Shown: positions 1 to 11,699 of the stretch, piece by piece
Layout of the letters: each line of letters starts with the position of its first letter
Position numbering within the stretch: the first letter of the stretch is position 1
Source: Piezodorus guildinii
Lineage: Eukaryota; Arthropoda; Insecta; Hemiptera; Pentatomidae
NCBI GenBank assembly: GCA_023052935.1
Contig: CM041293.1
Coordinates: 178,546,789-178,610,788, forward strand
Reading direction: 5' to 3'
DNA length: 64,000 bases
Notes under the pieces: model-generated
Databases searched by the model: none
What the model saw: the letters and a program-made list of their open reading frames with translations, nothing else
Told to the model about the DNA's origin: nothing
Translations under genes and position numbers: made by a program

Positions 1-53
1 AGGACTCAAATTTAAGAATTTAGGTTTTTCTATGCTTACAAGATAAAATCTAG

Positions 54-113
54 GAACAGCTGGAGGAGACTGCCGAGCTAGAGCGGGCCCGTTCAAGAAA
101 ACAGGGAGCAGGT
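54..113 (+). other. Possible short host exon (GC-rich island)
   Basis: A GC-rich block in AT-rich DNA. One frame reads as a charged, helix-like peptide of about 20 residues containing LEETAELERARSRKQ. It is preceded by an AG (52-53) and followed by GT at the GTGACT site. A second, better donor-like AGGTAAG lies a few bases further on, but using it would put an in-frame TAG at the junction. I do not recognise the protein. No other exon-like block lies near, so this could be a terminal fragment of a gene outside the window or chance. Confidence 0.25.
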
Positions 114-204
114 GACTAGGTAAGCAGTTTATCTTAAATTTTCTTTGTAAACTAATTTGGAGATACCTAATTGGCCAATTCTGAATTTAAAGTTTTTATT
201 ACTA

Positions 205-1078
205 TATATTGTAAGGGAAAGTATTGCGATCGTGAAAATTTTCGAATACGTTTTCAAATACACGTTTCAGGGTCCCCTGAGTCTAAATAACCAAGTCCCA
301 CAAAAAGGTATGTGTGTGGTAACTCCCAGGCGGAAACGATAAGTCCTATGAAACTGAAATTTCACATTTAAGACAAATATACGCCCGAGACGTTACAAAA
401 CCTTTTTCATCAAAATGAGCTTACCAGAAGAGCCACTTTATACCATGCATTTTGCACCTTTTTTTGATTTTCTCAAAAACAGTTCTGACGATTTTGATTA
501 AACTCACCATTTTGATGTATGATTTAATGAGCTTTAATATCATGTAGGTTTCTTTCTGATTAAAATGGTCTGACAGGGCTTAAGTGCCGATATTTTAAAT
601 TTTCTTCTTCTAAAGTACCTTTAATTTTGTTGATTCTATAAACCTGACTATATTATCTTGTTACTACTGATGAAAAACAGGTAAAAATATAAATTGAATG
701 AATTCGATACCCAACTAAAGGATAAAACAGAAAAAAAATATTTTTTCAACGCAATATTTCGTTTTTGAACATAAGAACAGTAATATACAGGTATGATATA
801 CAGTTGGAAAGCTAGGGATTCTAGAAAAAATATTATTTCATACACAAGATTTTAAAAGTTAAAATAGTGTAATGAAAAGCCGATAAAACTAACTGATTGT
901 TTTAGATATTTATATAATAGATTTTTTAATAAAACACATGTTTCTATAGAAATTCCATTTAATTAATTCTTAAATGGTTTCAATCATTTTCATTTCTTAC
1001 TGTACTTGAAAATTCTTTAATATATTTTTAAAACGGAGGTAAGTGAAAGTCGTGTGTTGCCCGCTACAGATTTTTTTG
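205..1078 (+). repeat. DR1 dispersed repeat, near-complete copy 1
   Basis: Defines the plus orientation of DR1. It opens with GGGAAAGTATTGCGATCG, passes a short GT tract (about 308-320), a block ending CCTTTTTCATCAAAATGAG (about 400-420) and an AT-rich second half. It closes with GGTAAGTGAAAGTCGTGTG followed by a T-run. At least 13 further copies or fragments lie in this window on both strands. No protein-coding capacity is evident. Several copies carry an inverted 13-mer, ACTTTCACTTACC, at both ends, which suggests a non-autonomous mobile element, but the class is unknown. Confidence 0.8.
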
Positions 1079-2285
1079 TTATATAGTCCACAACAGAAGG
1101 TTTTTTAATAGGTAGATTTAGTACCAAATAACTTATCTGGTTTATCGTCGCGACTCAAGGTTGTTTCAACCGAATTTTTCTGTCATTCTAAGTCTGTACT
1201 CGTCATTCTATTTAAAATATATTAGCCATTTTAACGATATTATATTCCGTAGTAAATTAACTTTCAATGGCATGATTAAATTTTATTTAGCTCATTGTTA
1301 TGTCATAAAAATATATAGTTTTTTTCCCGATAATTTCAGAGGAGTATCTCAGTAACTAATGATTATTATATATATCTATATATCTTACATCATTATATAA
1401 TTTATTGGATATTTGAAATGAAAGTATAGTTCTATTGAAAAGTAATGGAGATTTTTTTTTTTTTCTAATTACAATGTTTCATTATTAGAACTAATAAACC
1501 AAAACCTTATTTAGGCAACCTTAATCAGGTCCTTATTAGCTTACACGGCAAAATTAAACCCAAAGTCTAATCAAAGCTCATCAAAATTTTATTAATTTTT
1601 TTTTTGGGAAATGTTAAAACCTTAGAATTTTTTTATACCTCTGAGGAATACTTATCCACATTTGATTACTTAATGAATCTTTATTTAATGCTAAATAAAT
1701 TGGCGTCAATATTTCTTTCTTAAATTAATTCATATTTATAAAATAGGGTTATTATTCACTCAATTACATGGTCATCGAGGTATCCTAGAAATTACAAAGT
1801 ATGTGTAGCCGAAACCTTTCCATCTAGATGAGCAATAATCCTGATTCCGGTATAACGGAAAAGAAAAAAAATGTAAGAGGTTTAAATTAATTTATTAGAT
1901 CTAATTAAGAAACAATTTTATAGTTTTGCATTTTTTTGTGAGGCATACACAGCCTCCATAAAATGGGTATCCGAAAAATATGTCGAAAACCCGGCAATTC
2001 TATCTGATCTCGACCTAATGACCTTCTGGCACAATGCTAATTTATGAACAGTAAGAATTACTGCTATTTTCTGAATTCAAGTTCTTTCTAGGATTGTATA
2101 TGGTAAACAAAAATTGTATTTATAAACAATAAAATTCTCACTAAAATATGAATGATTTTTAACACCATCATACATCATGAAGAGATCATAAAATATCCAT
2201 TATGGAACTAGTCTTTGAATCAAAATATCCAATAAATACCTAATATAATTTAAAAACGTTCGGTCTCTAATCTTTTCTTATTATA
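1079..2285. other. AT-rich spacer, nothing recognised
   Basis: Long A and T runs with no convincing ORF, RNA gene or recognisable repeat. The 1161-1355 open frame is AT-driven and has no family features. Confidence 0.5.
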
Positions 2286-3170
2286 TTGGGTTGTGTCACA
2301 TGAAATGTCCGTTTTTAAGGTAAAGGATTTTTATTAAAAATACGATATGAAAACAAGATAATTTTATTAGAAGTTTTTTTTTTTTTTTCTACACATTTTT
2401 TTCCAACGTGACACCAACGTTTTTATCCCCGAACTGAAAAACTCTGAGCTTTGAAGTGAAACAAAATCTGAAAACGCACTTTTCACTTGATCATCATTTT
2501 CAAAAAGTTTTACATTTGACGAAGTTGCCTAAATTTCCGAACAGGTAGTAATCTGTTGGAGAAAAGTCGGAAGAATATCCTGGGAGCGGAAGAACTTCGT
2601 AGCCCAGTTCTTTCAATTTTTGCACGGCATGTTTTGAAACATGCTGCTCAGTGAGATCATGAGGTTCCCATGTATCGAGCTTTTTTACTTTCCCAATACA
2701 CTTTAAATGTCTGGAAACGATAGATGCACTTGTATTTAGTTGTGCTAAGAGTGTTTTAACTGTCCTATAGGGGTTTCCTTCTACTGTATGTTCGAGGACA
2801 TTGTTGTCTATTAAGGACGAAAGTCTTCCTCGGGGCAAGTTTTCCAAGTCGGTATCCACAGCTGAAGACTTAGCAAACCAACGGCGAATGGTCCGTTCAT
2901 TAACACTCCCTTCCCCAAACGCCTTGCAAATATTTCTAGCGGCCTCAGCTGCTGAATGGTCGAGTTCAAACTCGTACAAAATATTACTCGAAAATCGCGT
3001 GTTTCCACGTTCATATTTGGAGGTATACTAAAAAGTGGGTTATTGATTGGGAAGCTAATGTTTATAATACAAAGGTAGAGGATTAGTAACTGTTTACTTT
3101 AAATATGTAAACATTCGGAAGAAAACAACAGAGACCTGCAAAATCCTTTACGTATTTTAGAAACTATAAA
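2286..3170 (-). mobile_element. Mariner family Mar1, copy A (internally deleted, 5'-damaged)
   Basis: The left end carries the Mar1 terminal repeat TTGGGTTGTGTCACATGAAA, preceded by TA. On the minus strand the copy encodes the start of a mariner transposase and its C-terminal third. The other terminus (about 3140-3170) has decayed before the end of the terminal repeat. Copies B to E share the family. Confidence 0.85.
2500..3014 (-). pseudogene. Mar1 transposase remnant, copy A
   Basis: The start near 3014 (MNVETRDFRVIF) shifts frame after about 15 codons. The next frame, 2979-2500, gives 159 residues: a helix-turn-helix part (NERTIRRWFAKS), a second DNA-binding segment (VSRHLKCIGKVKKLDTWEPH), then directly the C-terminal catalytic region (KELGYEVLPL, FSPTDYYLF). 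The middle third, with the first catalytic Asp and the HDNARPH-type second Asp, is missing, so a complete mariner of about 345 residues is reduced by half. It cannot be catalytic. Confidence 0.85.
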
Positions 3171-4001
3171 AACGAAAATATAGGAGCTAAGAAATTAACG
3201 AGACGAAGAGAGGGTGGGTTACGGAGGAAAGGGACTACTTTTACTATTTCTAAGGATGTTTCCTGTTTTAATCATTTATTTAAAAGAATAATTTTTCGCC
3301 TCCACTGAGATGCCTGCCGCAAAAAAACAAAAAATGTAAAAGATATATCTACAACGTATCGGATTGTATATATTAGTTCTTCCATGAAGAAAGTTACAAT
3401 AGGCTTAAGGGATTACTCCTTATCATATTCTAGGAAGAAAGTATTAAAGGTCCAGGACCCTCTTAAATAATAAGGTCCTGGGAAGAATATCTCGACCTTT
3501 ATCCTTCCAAAGGATCAGCTCTTCCTAATCCTCAGGGCCAATCATTAGTGACCAAAAGCCTCAAGGTCCGTTCTCAATGAAGTAAACTCTTCAAAGTTCT
3601 CTGATAAAGCAGGATTCCAGCTAAACGATTTTCATATAGACCTCTATAGCACCTTTCACAATTTTTTTCTTTTATTTGATTTATTTTATTTTCTATTGGG
3701 AGAAAAATACCTCTAAAGTAAGCTCAAACGAGATCTCTTATTAAAACAGTTCAATATGACAGTTTTAGTCATACAAATTTAGCACCTTTAACACAAAATA
3801 GTTCGTGAAAGTAAAAATTATTTACAGATGGTCGTTTTGCCATATAAATTATTTCTAAGAAATTTCTAATTTAAGAAAAATAAAGAACTTATTGTAAGTG
3901 TATAAGGATGTGGTAGATGAGAGAAAGGTGGATAGAGAGCTGTGAACGATGAGGGAATATAGAAATAACGAAAAACTTAATATTAATTTATTTCTTAAAA
4001 T
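3171..4001. other. Spacer, nothing recognised
   Basis: Mixed-composition DNA with a small inverted pair around AGGTCCAGGACC and GGTCCTGG (about 3448-3482). No gene or known repeat seen. Confidence 0.45.

Positions 4002-4087
<86 letters not shown>
4001..4087. repeat. (TA)n microsatellite
   Basis: About 85 bases of alternating TA with a single AC interruption, directly upstream of the Gypsy LTR remnant. Confidence 0.95.
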
Positions 4088-4089
<2 letters not shown>

Positions 4090-4266
4090 TTAAGGTCTGA
4101 TAAGGCAGACTATCAGCCTTAATTCCAACTCACCTGATGTAAACACTTTGAAAAGTATATATAGAGGATTATATGTATCAATAAATCAGTGTTTGACTAG
4201 CCATCAAGTGAGTTGTTATTGCGCCCCTTTTCCTTATTTTTTTAAAGTTTTATATTGGCCAGCTCA
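4088..4266 (+). repeat. 5' LTR (3' part certain, start unresolved)
   Basis: Contains a TATA-like TATATATAG (4156-4163) and an AATAAA (4180-4185), the usual U3/R order of an LTR promoter and polyadenylation signal. It ends a few bases before the primer-binding site. The true 5' edge cannot be fixed because there is no 3' LTR for comparison and a TA microsatellite abuts it. A small inverted pair, CTGATA...TATCAG, lies at about 4098-4117. Confidence 0.55.
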
Positions 4267-4270
4267 TAAG

Positions 4271-4288
4271 TGGTGCCGAAACCCGGGA
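4271..4288 (+). other. Primer-binding site, tRNA-Phe type
   Basis: TGGTGCCGAAACCCGGGA is the reverse complement of a tRNA 3' end TCCCGGGTTTCGGCACCA. The GCCGAAA/TTTCGGC acceptor stem is that of eukaryotic tRNA-Phe. It lies just downstream of the LTR, where minus-strand synthesis would be primed. Confidence 0.85.
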
Positions 4289-4430
4289 CCTTTAGACAGT
4301 ATATTCTTTTTTTTTTCCTTCTTTCTATAATTATTTTCCGCGTCTGGAAATCTTCAGTTTTATTGTTATTCTATTATTTTTTTTTCTTTCTCTTTCTCTC
4401 TCTCCGTTAAAATTAGCCTAAATAGTGATC

Positions 4431-5669
4431 ATGGCGGAAAATGTAGTGTTGAGACTGGCACTTCTGAACGTACCACCAACCGAACCAGCACCGGCGGCGA
4501 CAAATGTACTTCCGCCACTTCCGGAAGTTTCGTTGGCGCAGGCGCACAGAACGACATTGGAATGGATAAAAGTCCAAACCGCAACCGCCCAGGATCTGAG
4601 AAAAGCCATCTCCGACCTCGACAGATTCACCGGGGAGATTGGTGAGTTAAATCATTTTTTAAAAGGGGGCGATCGACTGATGGCTAGAATCATCTTAAAA
4701 GTATCCGAAAACCTCCTAGATGGGGAAGATGCTGAAGCATTGAAGGCCGCAGTGGTCTGCAGGGTCAAGAGGAACATCCTGAACCATATCCAGGGGGACG
4801 AGGAGACACCCTGGGGTATCGTGAAGGAACGACTGAAGAAGGCCTATGGAGGGGGAAGATGGGCCCCCGAAGAAGATGCGTTCCACATGCTTAGGGAATC
4901 GAAGAAGCCGCGTCAGTCTAATGGCCAGTATGCGGGAGAACTGCTTACGAAGTTTAACCGCATAACCGAAAAAATGAGAGAGACTGCGAGTGTCGAGGAG
5001 GTCCAATTCAGAATGGATTTCCTGGCGATTATGTTAAAGGTGCAGCTGGCGAATGAAACCGGCAAACGAGAAGGATTCCCAAGAGAGCGCTCGTTCATCG
5101 ACTGTGCGCAAGAAATGATGGACGCCAGTGCCAGAGAGGAGGAATCCCGAATGGATATAGAAGAACCAGGTTGGACGAGAGTTGCCTACACACAGCCAAG
5201 GGTTGCTCCGACATGGAAAAGACGAGAGAGAGAGTACCGAGAAGCGAGAAGAGACAGACCGCAGCAAGGAGAGAGACGGTCAGGCCAGATAAGACCACGG
5301 AACAGTGGACGGCGAGAAGATCGTAAGTGCCATGGGTGTGGCAAGATCGGACACCTTGTAGTCCAGTGTCCGCGTACGCGGTGCTTCGAATGCGGAACAG
5401 AGGGACATCTAGCACGACATTGTCCCCACATGTACCGGCGTCGGGATATAAACCAGCCAGAACCTATGGAGATCAATGCTCAAAATGTTCGTCCAAGAAG
5501 GTTCATGAGGAGGGCGGTCGGATCAGCGAGTGAATCTTCTAGAGGATCCGAGACAGCAGATACGGAGACAGAGTCAGACGTTCCTGTCCGAGGAGGCGGC
5601 CATCGCAGCAGGAAGAGTGTATGGCGACGACAAGAAGCGGCGGCGACGTCTTCCCGCGACGAAATCTGA
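4431..5669 (+). CDS. gag: Gypsy Gag polyprotein
   Basis: 412 codons from ATG 4431 (MAENVVLRLALL); a GTG two codons upstream is less likely as start. Residues about 40-240 form the helical capsid-like part (for example EETPWGIVKERLKKAYGG). Residues 270-300 are very basic. Two CX2CX4HX4C knuckles follow, CHGCGKIGHLVVQC (about 299) and CFECGTEGHLARHC (about 317), which would bind genomic RNA in the particle. The C-terminal tail is rich in Ser, Arg and Glu. There are no internal stops. It ends in TGA (5667-5669), after which the same frame stays open into pol. Confidence 0.93.
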   Translation: MAENVVLRLALLNVPPTEPAPAATNVLPPLPEVSLAQAHRTTLEWIKVQTATAQDLRKAISDLDRFTGEIGELNHFLKGGDRLMARIILKVSENLLDGEDAEALKAAVVCRVKRNILNHIQGDEETPWGIVKERLKKAYGGGRWAPEEDAFHMLRESKKPRQSNGQYAGELLTKFNRITEKMRETASVEEVQFRMDFLAIMLKVQLANETGKREGFPRERSFIDCAQEMMDASAREEESRMDIEEPGWTRVAYTQPRVAPTWKRREREYREARRDRPQQGERRSGQIRPRNSGRREDRKCHGCGKIGHLVVQCPRTRCFECGTEGHLARHCPHMYRRRDINQPEPMEINAQNVRPRRFMRRAVGSASESSRGSETADTETESDVPVRGGGHRSRKSVWRRQEAAATSSRDEI

Positions 5670-8333
5670 GGAGCGTACCAGCAGAGAGACAACCGCACGT
5701 TGGTGAGTTACCACGCGAGAGGTGGGAGCGGCGGTCTGCCTATCATCAGCGTGGAGGGAGTCGCATGTCTGGTGGACACCGGGAGCTCGTGTACCATCGC
5801 ATGCAGAGAGGCGTTAGAGAAGTGGAGCGGCGGAGAGAGGGCACTCCAGGTTCAGGTATGCCAATGTCAATTGATCACCCTAGGGGGGCCCTGCAGTGTA
5901 GAGGGGGAAACCGACATGGATTTGCACACCTGGGGGGATCGTGGTGGCGGTTTATCGGTGCATGTTGTCGCTAAGATGCCGCGGGATTATGGAGTCATTA
6001 TAGGGAATGACTTACTGGGCGCGGTAGGTGCGCGGATCCGGAATCAAGGGGGCCAGTGGGATATAAGAATTGGGGGAAAAAGATATTCCTGTACCCGCAT
6101 GGTGGGAGACGGCAAAACACGTATAGGGGCGGTGAATCAGGTGGAGGATTGGAAGGCGTCTATCCTTGCCGAGTTTGATGACATTTTTTTTAAAGAGGGG
6201 GATGTTCTGGGGACGACCGGGAGGACGGTACACGAAATTCCCCTTAAACAGGAGCGGGTCACTTATATTAAAGAACGGCGATACCCGCAGGCTCTCCGCA
6301 GCCATATTCGAGAGGAGCTGGATGATTTACGGCGGCAGGGTATTATCGTGGATAGCACTTCTCCTTATAATAGTCCGTTGTGGGCCGTGAAGAAGAAGAG
6401 TTCGCCGGGGGATTCGAGGGAGAAGTATAGGGTCGTCATCGACTACCGGAAGCTCAATGAGAATACGGTCGACGAAAAATATCCAATACCGCGCTTCGAG
6501 GACATTTTGGACCGGTTGGGAGGTGCGCGAATTTTTAGTACCTTGGACCTCAAGGCGGGGTATCATCAGATCCAAATGCACCCTCGTGACCAACATAAGA
6601 CCGCGTTTACATTCGAGAGGGGCCACTATGAGTTTACGCGGATGCCGTTTGGCCTTAAGAATGCCCCTATCACTTTTCAGCGGCTTATGGATGAATTCAT
6701 GAGGGGTCTGGATGAGTCCGTGTGTCAGGTGTATATGGATGATCTTTTGGTCTTCAGTAGGTCGGATCGGGAACACGTGGAACATCTGAGGGCTGTCTTT
6801 CGTCGTATGCGGGATTTTGGTCTCCGCCTTTCTCCGGAGAAGTCGACCCTGGGCCTGCGGGAGATAAATTTTTTGGGCCACACCATCTCGGCGGAGGGGG
6901 TGAAACCGGATGCCCAGAAGGTTGCCGCCTTACAGCGGATCGCCGTACCAACCGAGGTTAAGGGTGTCCGTAGGTTACTGGGCGCATTAAATTATTACCG
7001 CCGTTTTGTGCCGGCTATGGCTGCATATCTCGTGCCTCTTAATAATTTGCTTCGGAAAGGGAATAAGTTGGTGATGACCCCCGATATCGCGGACAAGGTT
7101 CGCCGGTGCATAGAGCATCTACAGCGTGAGCCGGTGCTCGCGTTCCCCGATTTTTCCAAACAGTTTACGATCACTACGGACGCTAGTGAATACGCCCTGG
7201 GTGCGGTACTGTCTCAGGACAGCGAGCGGGGGGAGCAGCCCATCGCGTATGCCAGTAGGCGCCTCACGGAGGCGGAGGCCCGTTATAGCGCCTTAGAGAG
7301 GGAACTCCTCGGGATTGTCTGGGCTGTCGATCACTTCAGGCCTTACGTATTCGGGAGACGATTTCGGGTTCAGACCGATCATCGCCCTCTCCAATGGGTT
7401 GGGAAGCTCAAGGAATCGTCTGCGAGGGTTACGCGGTGGAAGGAACTCCTTGGGCAATACAATATGGAGGTCGTGTACAAGCCAGGTAAGGAAAATGTTG
7501 TCGCGGACTGGCTTTCCAGGGCGCTCATGGTTAATGCCGTGGAGGAGGATCGGGGCGGGCCGTCGCGAGATGTTCGTCAGTTCTTGAGGGCATGGACCCC
7601 GGGGGAGGAGCAGCCACCTTCCGCGGAGGGGATTTCGAATGAGGCTGCGCCGTCGGGCGACGAGGGCTCTAATGAGGGGCGTCCGGTGGCCATGGAAGAA
7701 CTCGACGAAATTGTAAACGATAAGCGCCGCCAGATCGTCTGGAAGACGAGGACTTCGGGGCTGCTGAAGCTCGACTTTCAGCGGGTTGCCGGTTGTTCGG
7801 TTGTGACTATCTGGTCTCAACCCACCGTCGGGGAGGAACAGATCTGTAGGGCGCTCGCCGACGCGTCGAAGCCGGGTCAGACCCATTACTTATACGTCGG
7901 TAACGCTGTGGTCTGGGAGCGGATTCAACGCTTGTGGCGGACAGAACGCATCGGGAATGACCGGACGTTTATCCGTTGCTCAATGCTGGTAGAAACCATA
8001 CACGATGAGGAACGTCAACGGGAGGTTACGCTCGCTTACCACCAGGGCAAGACGAACCACCGGGGGCTGAACGAAACGTTGCACGCGTTGCGCCGGCGGT
8101 ATTATTGGCGGGGGATGAAGCGTACCATCCAAGAGGCTATCGGGAATTGTGATGTGTGCATGCGCGCGAAATATGATCGGCATCCACCCCGGGCGGTTCA
8201 GGAAGAGACTCCTACTGCGGCTGCTCCGCTCAATGATCTGCAGGTCGATACCTTTACCTGGAAGGGATTTAAGTGGGTCACGGTGCTGGATCTGGAAACA
8301 CTTACAAACAATATTAATGCCTTAATGCTATAG
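5670..8333 (+). pseudogene. pol: Gypsy Pol polyprotein, truncated in integrase
   Basis: Open without a stop from the codon after the gag TGA to 8333. No ATG lies near its start, so expression would need UGA readthrough or reinitiation. Domains: aspartic protease (CLVDTGSSCT, codon about 35); reverse transcriptase (RVVIDYRKLN, FSTLDLKAGYHQI, MPFGLKNAP, YMDDLLVFS near 6729); RNase H (TTDASEYALGAVLSQ, RYSALERELLGIVWAV, TDHRPLQW); integrase HHCC finger (GKTNHRGLNETL, CDVCMRAK) and the first core Asp (LQVDTFTWKGF). Homology ends near 8294 and the last dozen codons are foreign. All RT, protease and RNase H active-site residues I can identify are present. It cannot integrate because the integrase is cut. 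Confidence 0.92.
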
Positions 8334-8371
8334 CGTGAACAATCTTTTTTTTTTTTTAGCCCATCTTTAGC

Positions 8372-9416
8372 TATTTCTCGATGTGGAACAGGCCTTTGAT
8401 AAAGTCTGGCACCCAGGACTGTTGTACAAACTCCTCCCATATATTTCCTGATTTTTCAATCATACCTATCTGATAGATCCTTCAAAATAAATCACAACAG
8501 TTCCTATTCTTCCCTTTTTACACTGACTGCTGATGTTCCTCAAGGCAGTATCCTAGGACCCATTCTATACACAGTATATACAGCTGATATCCCAACCAAT
8601 CCTAACACTTTCCTTTCTACCTATGCTGATGACACATGCGTGTTATCAGTTCATAAAAATCCGTTTGTTGCCCCAAATACCCTTCAAGCCCACATCAAAG
8701 ACCTAGAATTATGGTGTCAGAACTGGAAAACTTCCAACGAATCCCATCAAATAATCTTTACCACTTGACGTAAACCCTTGACTTCCTGCCCTACAGTATC
8801 CTTTAATAACACTCAACTAGTTCCTGTTGAACAAATCCGATATCTAGGACTTCTCGACAAACCCCTAACTTGGAATCCACATACACGACTAAAACGACAA
8901 AAAACTGCTCGCCGCTTTAGACTGCTTCAACACTTACTAGACAAACGGTCAAACCTTCCTCTGAACTACAAAAGGCTCATCTATATGACTATTATAAGAC
9001 CAATCTGGACTTACGGAGTAGAGATTTGGGGCTGTACTAAACCATCTAATTCTTCCCGCATCCAATCCTTACAATCCAAAATCCTTCGTAAAATCCTCAA
9101 CGATCCTTACTTTGTCACGAATGAACTTATCCATAAAGACCTTAATGTTCCATTTGTTACTGATTTGGCCCGGACCAGATATCAATCCTTTCATGAAAAA
9201 CTCCATTCGCACTCTAACCCACTACTTTCAATCCTTTCTTTCTCTTCAATTCCGGATAATCCTCCGAGGCGCCTGAAAAGGAAATGGCACCGGGATCTTC
9301 TAGTTTAGAATATTTTTAGAGTACTTCCAATGGGAAGCTTCTCTACATGTATATCATGTCATTGTATTATATAACACATCATGTTTACTTCATGTATTTT
9401 GGTTAATACAGTTGTA
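8372..9416 (+). mobile_element. Jockey-clade non-LTR fragment (family Jk2)
   Basis: Starts inside RT motif A (FLDVEQAFDKVWHPGLLY). Motif B (VPQGSILGPILY) and the active site (YADDTCVLS, about 8620-8645) follow, with stops between them. It runs to the 3' untranslated part before being cut by mariner Mar2. A T-run at 8345-8357 separates it from the broken Gypsy. The same family recurs at 23.9-25.0, 43.9-45.5 and 55.1-56.1 kb. Confidence 0.85.
8778..9308 (+). pseudogene. Jk2 ORF2 C-terminus
   Basis: 176 codons downstream of the RT active site. They carry the Jockey thumb signature (RYLGLLDKPLTWNPHTRLKR, IIRPIWTYGVEIWG, KILRKILNDPYFVTN) and the closing PRRLKRKWHRDLLV before a genuine stop. The open stretch is longer than in the flanking RT region, which is broken by stops. 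Confidence 0.8.
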
Positions 9417-10311
9417 TTGGGTTGATGCAAAATTAATGCAGGTTTCCTCTATTGCAATATCTTAATTCCAATTGTGTAAACAAAGCTAATCCTAACATTG
9501 ATCATTATTATACCAAAACAAACCTTATCTAATACCCTCTCTTTCACCATGAATTTGTTCAGTAAAATCGTTTTGTTCAGTGTGTTCAAAGGTCTTGAAT
9601 CGAAAATGTCAAAGTGCGATTTTCGTCAAATTTATTTTTACGAATTTAAATTAGGGCGCAGCGCTGCGCAAACGGCTCGTAATATTAATGAAGTGTGGGT
9701 CAGGGGGTTATTAATGAGTGCACGGTGCAGCGTTGGTTCCAGAAGTTTCGCAGAGGAGATTTCGACCTCGAAGACAAGGAAGGTCGGGGCCGTCATCTTG
9801 CTCTGGACAACGACCAGCTGAGGTCAAAAGTGGAAAAAGACCCAACCAAAACCACACGAGAAATGGCGGCGGGACTCGGAACTCAAAAATTGCAACGTCT
9901 TTGCCCAGCATTGATGAATCGGAAGGGGCCGATCCTGCTCCACGATAACGCCAGACCACACGTTGCACAACCAACGCTTCGACGACTGCACGAGTTGGGC
10001 TACGAAGTTCTCCAACATCCGCCTTATTCACCTGACCTCTCTCCTACAGACTTCCACTTTTTCAGGCATCTGGACAACTTTTTGAGGGAGAAAAATTTTC
10101 AAAACCAGGAAATTTGAAATTCTTTTCGTGATTTCATTGAGTCCAGGGATTCGGATTTTTTTTCTGGTGGAATAAGAAAGCTTGTTGAACGTTGGCAAAA
10201 GTGCATTGATTCAGATGGAAATTATTTTGATTAAATATATATGGTTAAAGTAAAGATATGGCGTATTTACAATACCTACTAAAAACCTGCATTAATTTTG
10301 CATCAACCCAA
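9417..10311 (+). mobile_element. Mariner family Mar2, internally deleted
   Basis: 895 bp between terminal repeats: TTGGGTTGATGCAAAATTAA at the left and its reverse complement at the right, flanked by TA on both sides (9415-9416 and 10312-10313). The terminal repeats differ from Mar1 after the first eight bases. It inserted into the 3' end of the Jk2 fragment. Confidence 0.93.
9606..10234 (+). pseudogene. Mar2 transposase remnant
   Basis: Start ATG 9606 (MSKCDFRQIYFYEFKLGRSA). The helix-turn-helix region shifts frame near 9690 and continues as VQRWFQKFRRGDFDLEDKEG. After REMAAGLG it jumps to LLHDNARPH, so the segment with the first catalytic Asp is deleted. The second and third Asp are kept: 34 residues separate the D of HDNARPH from the D of SPTDFHFF, the mariner DD34D spacing. 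A further in-frame stop lies at about 10115. Inactive. Confidence 0.9.
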
Positions 10312-10313
10312 TA

Positions 10314-11301
<988 letters not shown>

Positions 11302-11699
11302 GTTTCTTTTGAAATCCTTCGTTCACTCCCGGAACACTCGTTCGCCTCCTTCAGACCTGTATGACTCTTCATCTATTGCAGCTTTCGACTGAGCTTTCCT
11401 TATCCGATCCTCGTATATCAATCTCAAACATGTTTCCAAGGAAACTGAATATTATATCTATAAAATATTTTCAACAAAAAAATTGAACTAGCATTGTAAA
11501 TTTCTTTTGATTAACATGGTATATATGTACATGTTTTGTAGTTTTTTTTTTAATTATTATTGAAACATAGTTTTTAATTCGTTTTAATTTATTTTTCCGT
11601 TTTGTTTATATACTTTCAATAACCCATATATGACCCATATTTACAAATCCGGAAGTTTATTAGTGCCAACTATAATGTTAACATAGATAAATCGAGAAA

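Larger units (their letters stand above)
4088..8294 (+). mobile_element. Gypsy-type LTR retrotransposon, 3'-truncated
   Basis: In order: a partial 5' LTR, a tRNA-Phe primer-binding site, a leader, gag with two zinc knuckles, then protease, reverse transcriptase, RNase H and the integrase zinc domain. The sequence stops being Gypsy-like in the integrase core, just after the first catalytic Asp, near 8294. The rest of integrase, any later ORF and the 3' LTR are absent. GC content is far above the surrounding DNA, which suggests a different mutational history, perhaps a younger or imported element. No envelope gene is present. Confidence 0.95.

Noticed and set aside
648..845. A minus-strand frame (MYEIIFF...) that recurs at 21052-21246 and, more loosely, 31553-31735
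   Set aside because: It lies inside DR1 copies and mirrors their shared AT-rich sequence. Other DR1 copies break it with stops, so similarity follows from the repeat and not from selection on a protein.
6327..6881. Long open frames on the minus strand of the Gypsy pol region (also 7293-7886)
   Set aside because: They are opposite-strand shadows of a GC-rich coding region with no recognisable domain.
4088..8333. Endogenous retrovirus with envelope
   Set aside because: No third ORF is present; the element is truncated in integrase and has Gypsy retrotransposon features only.
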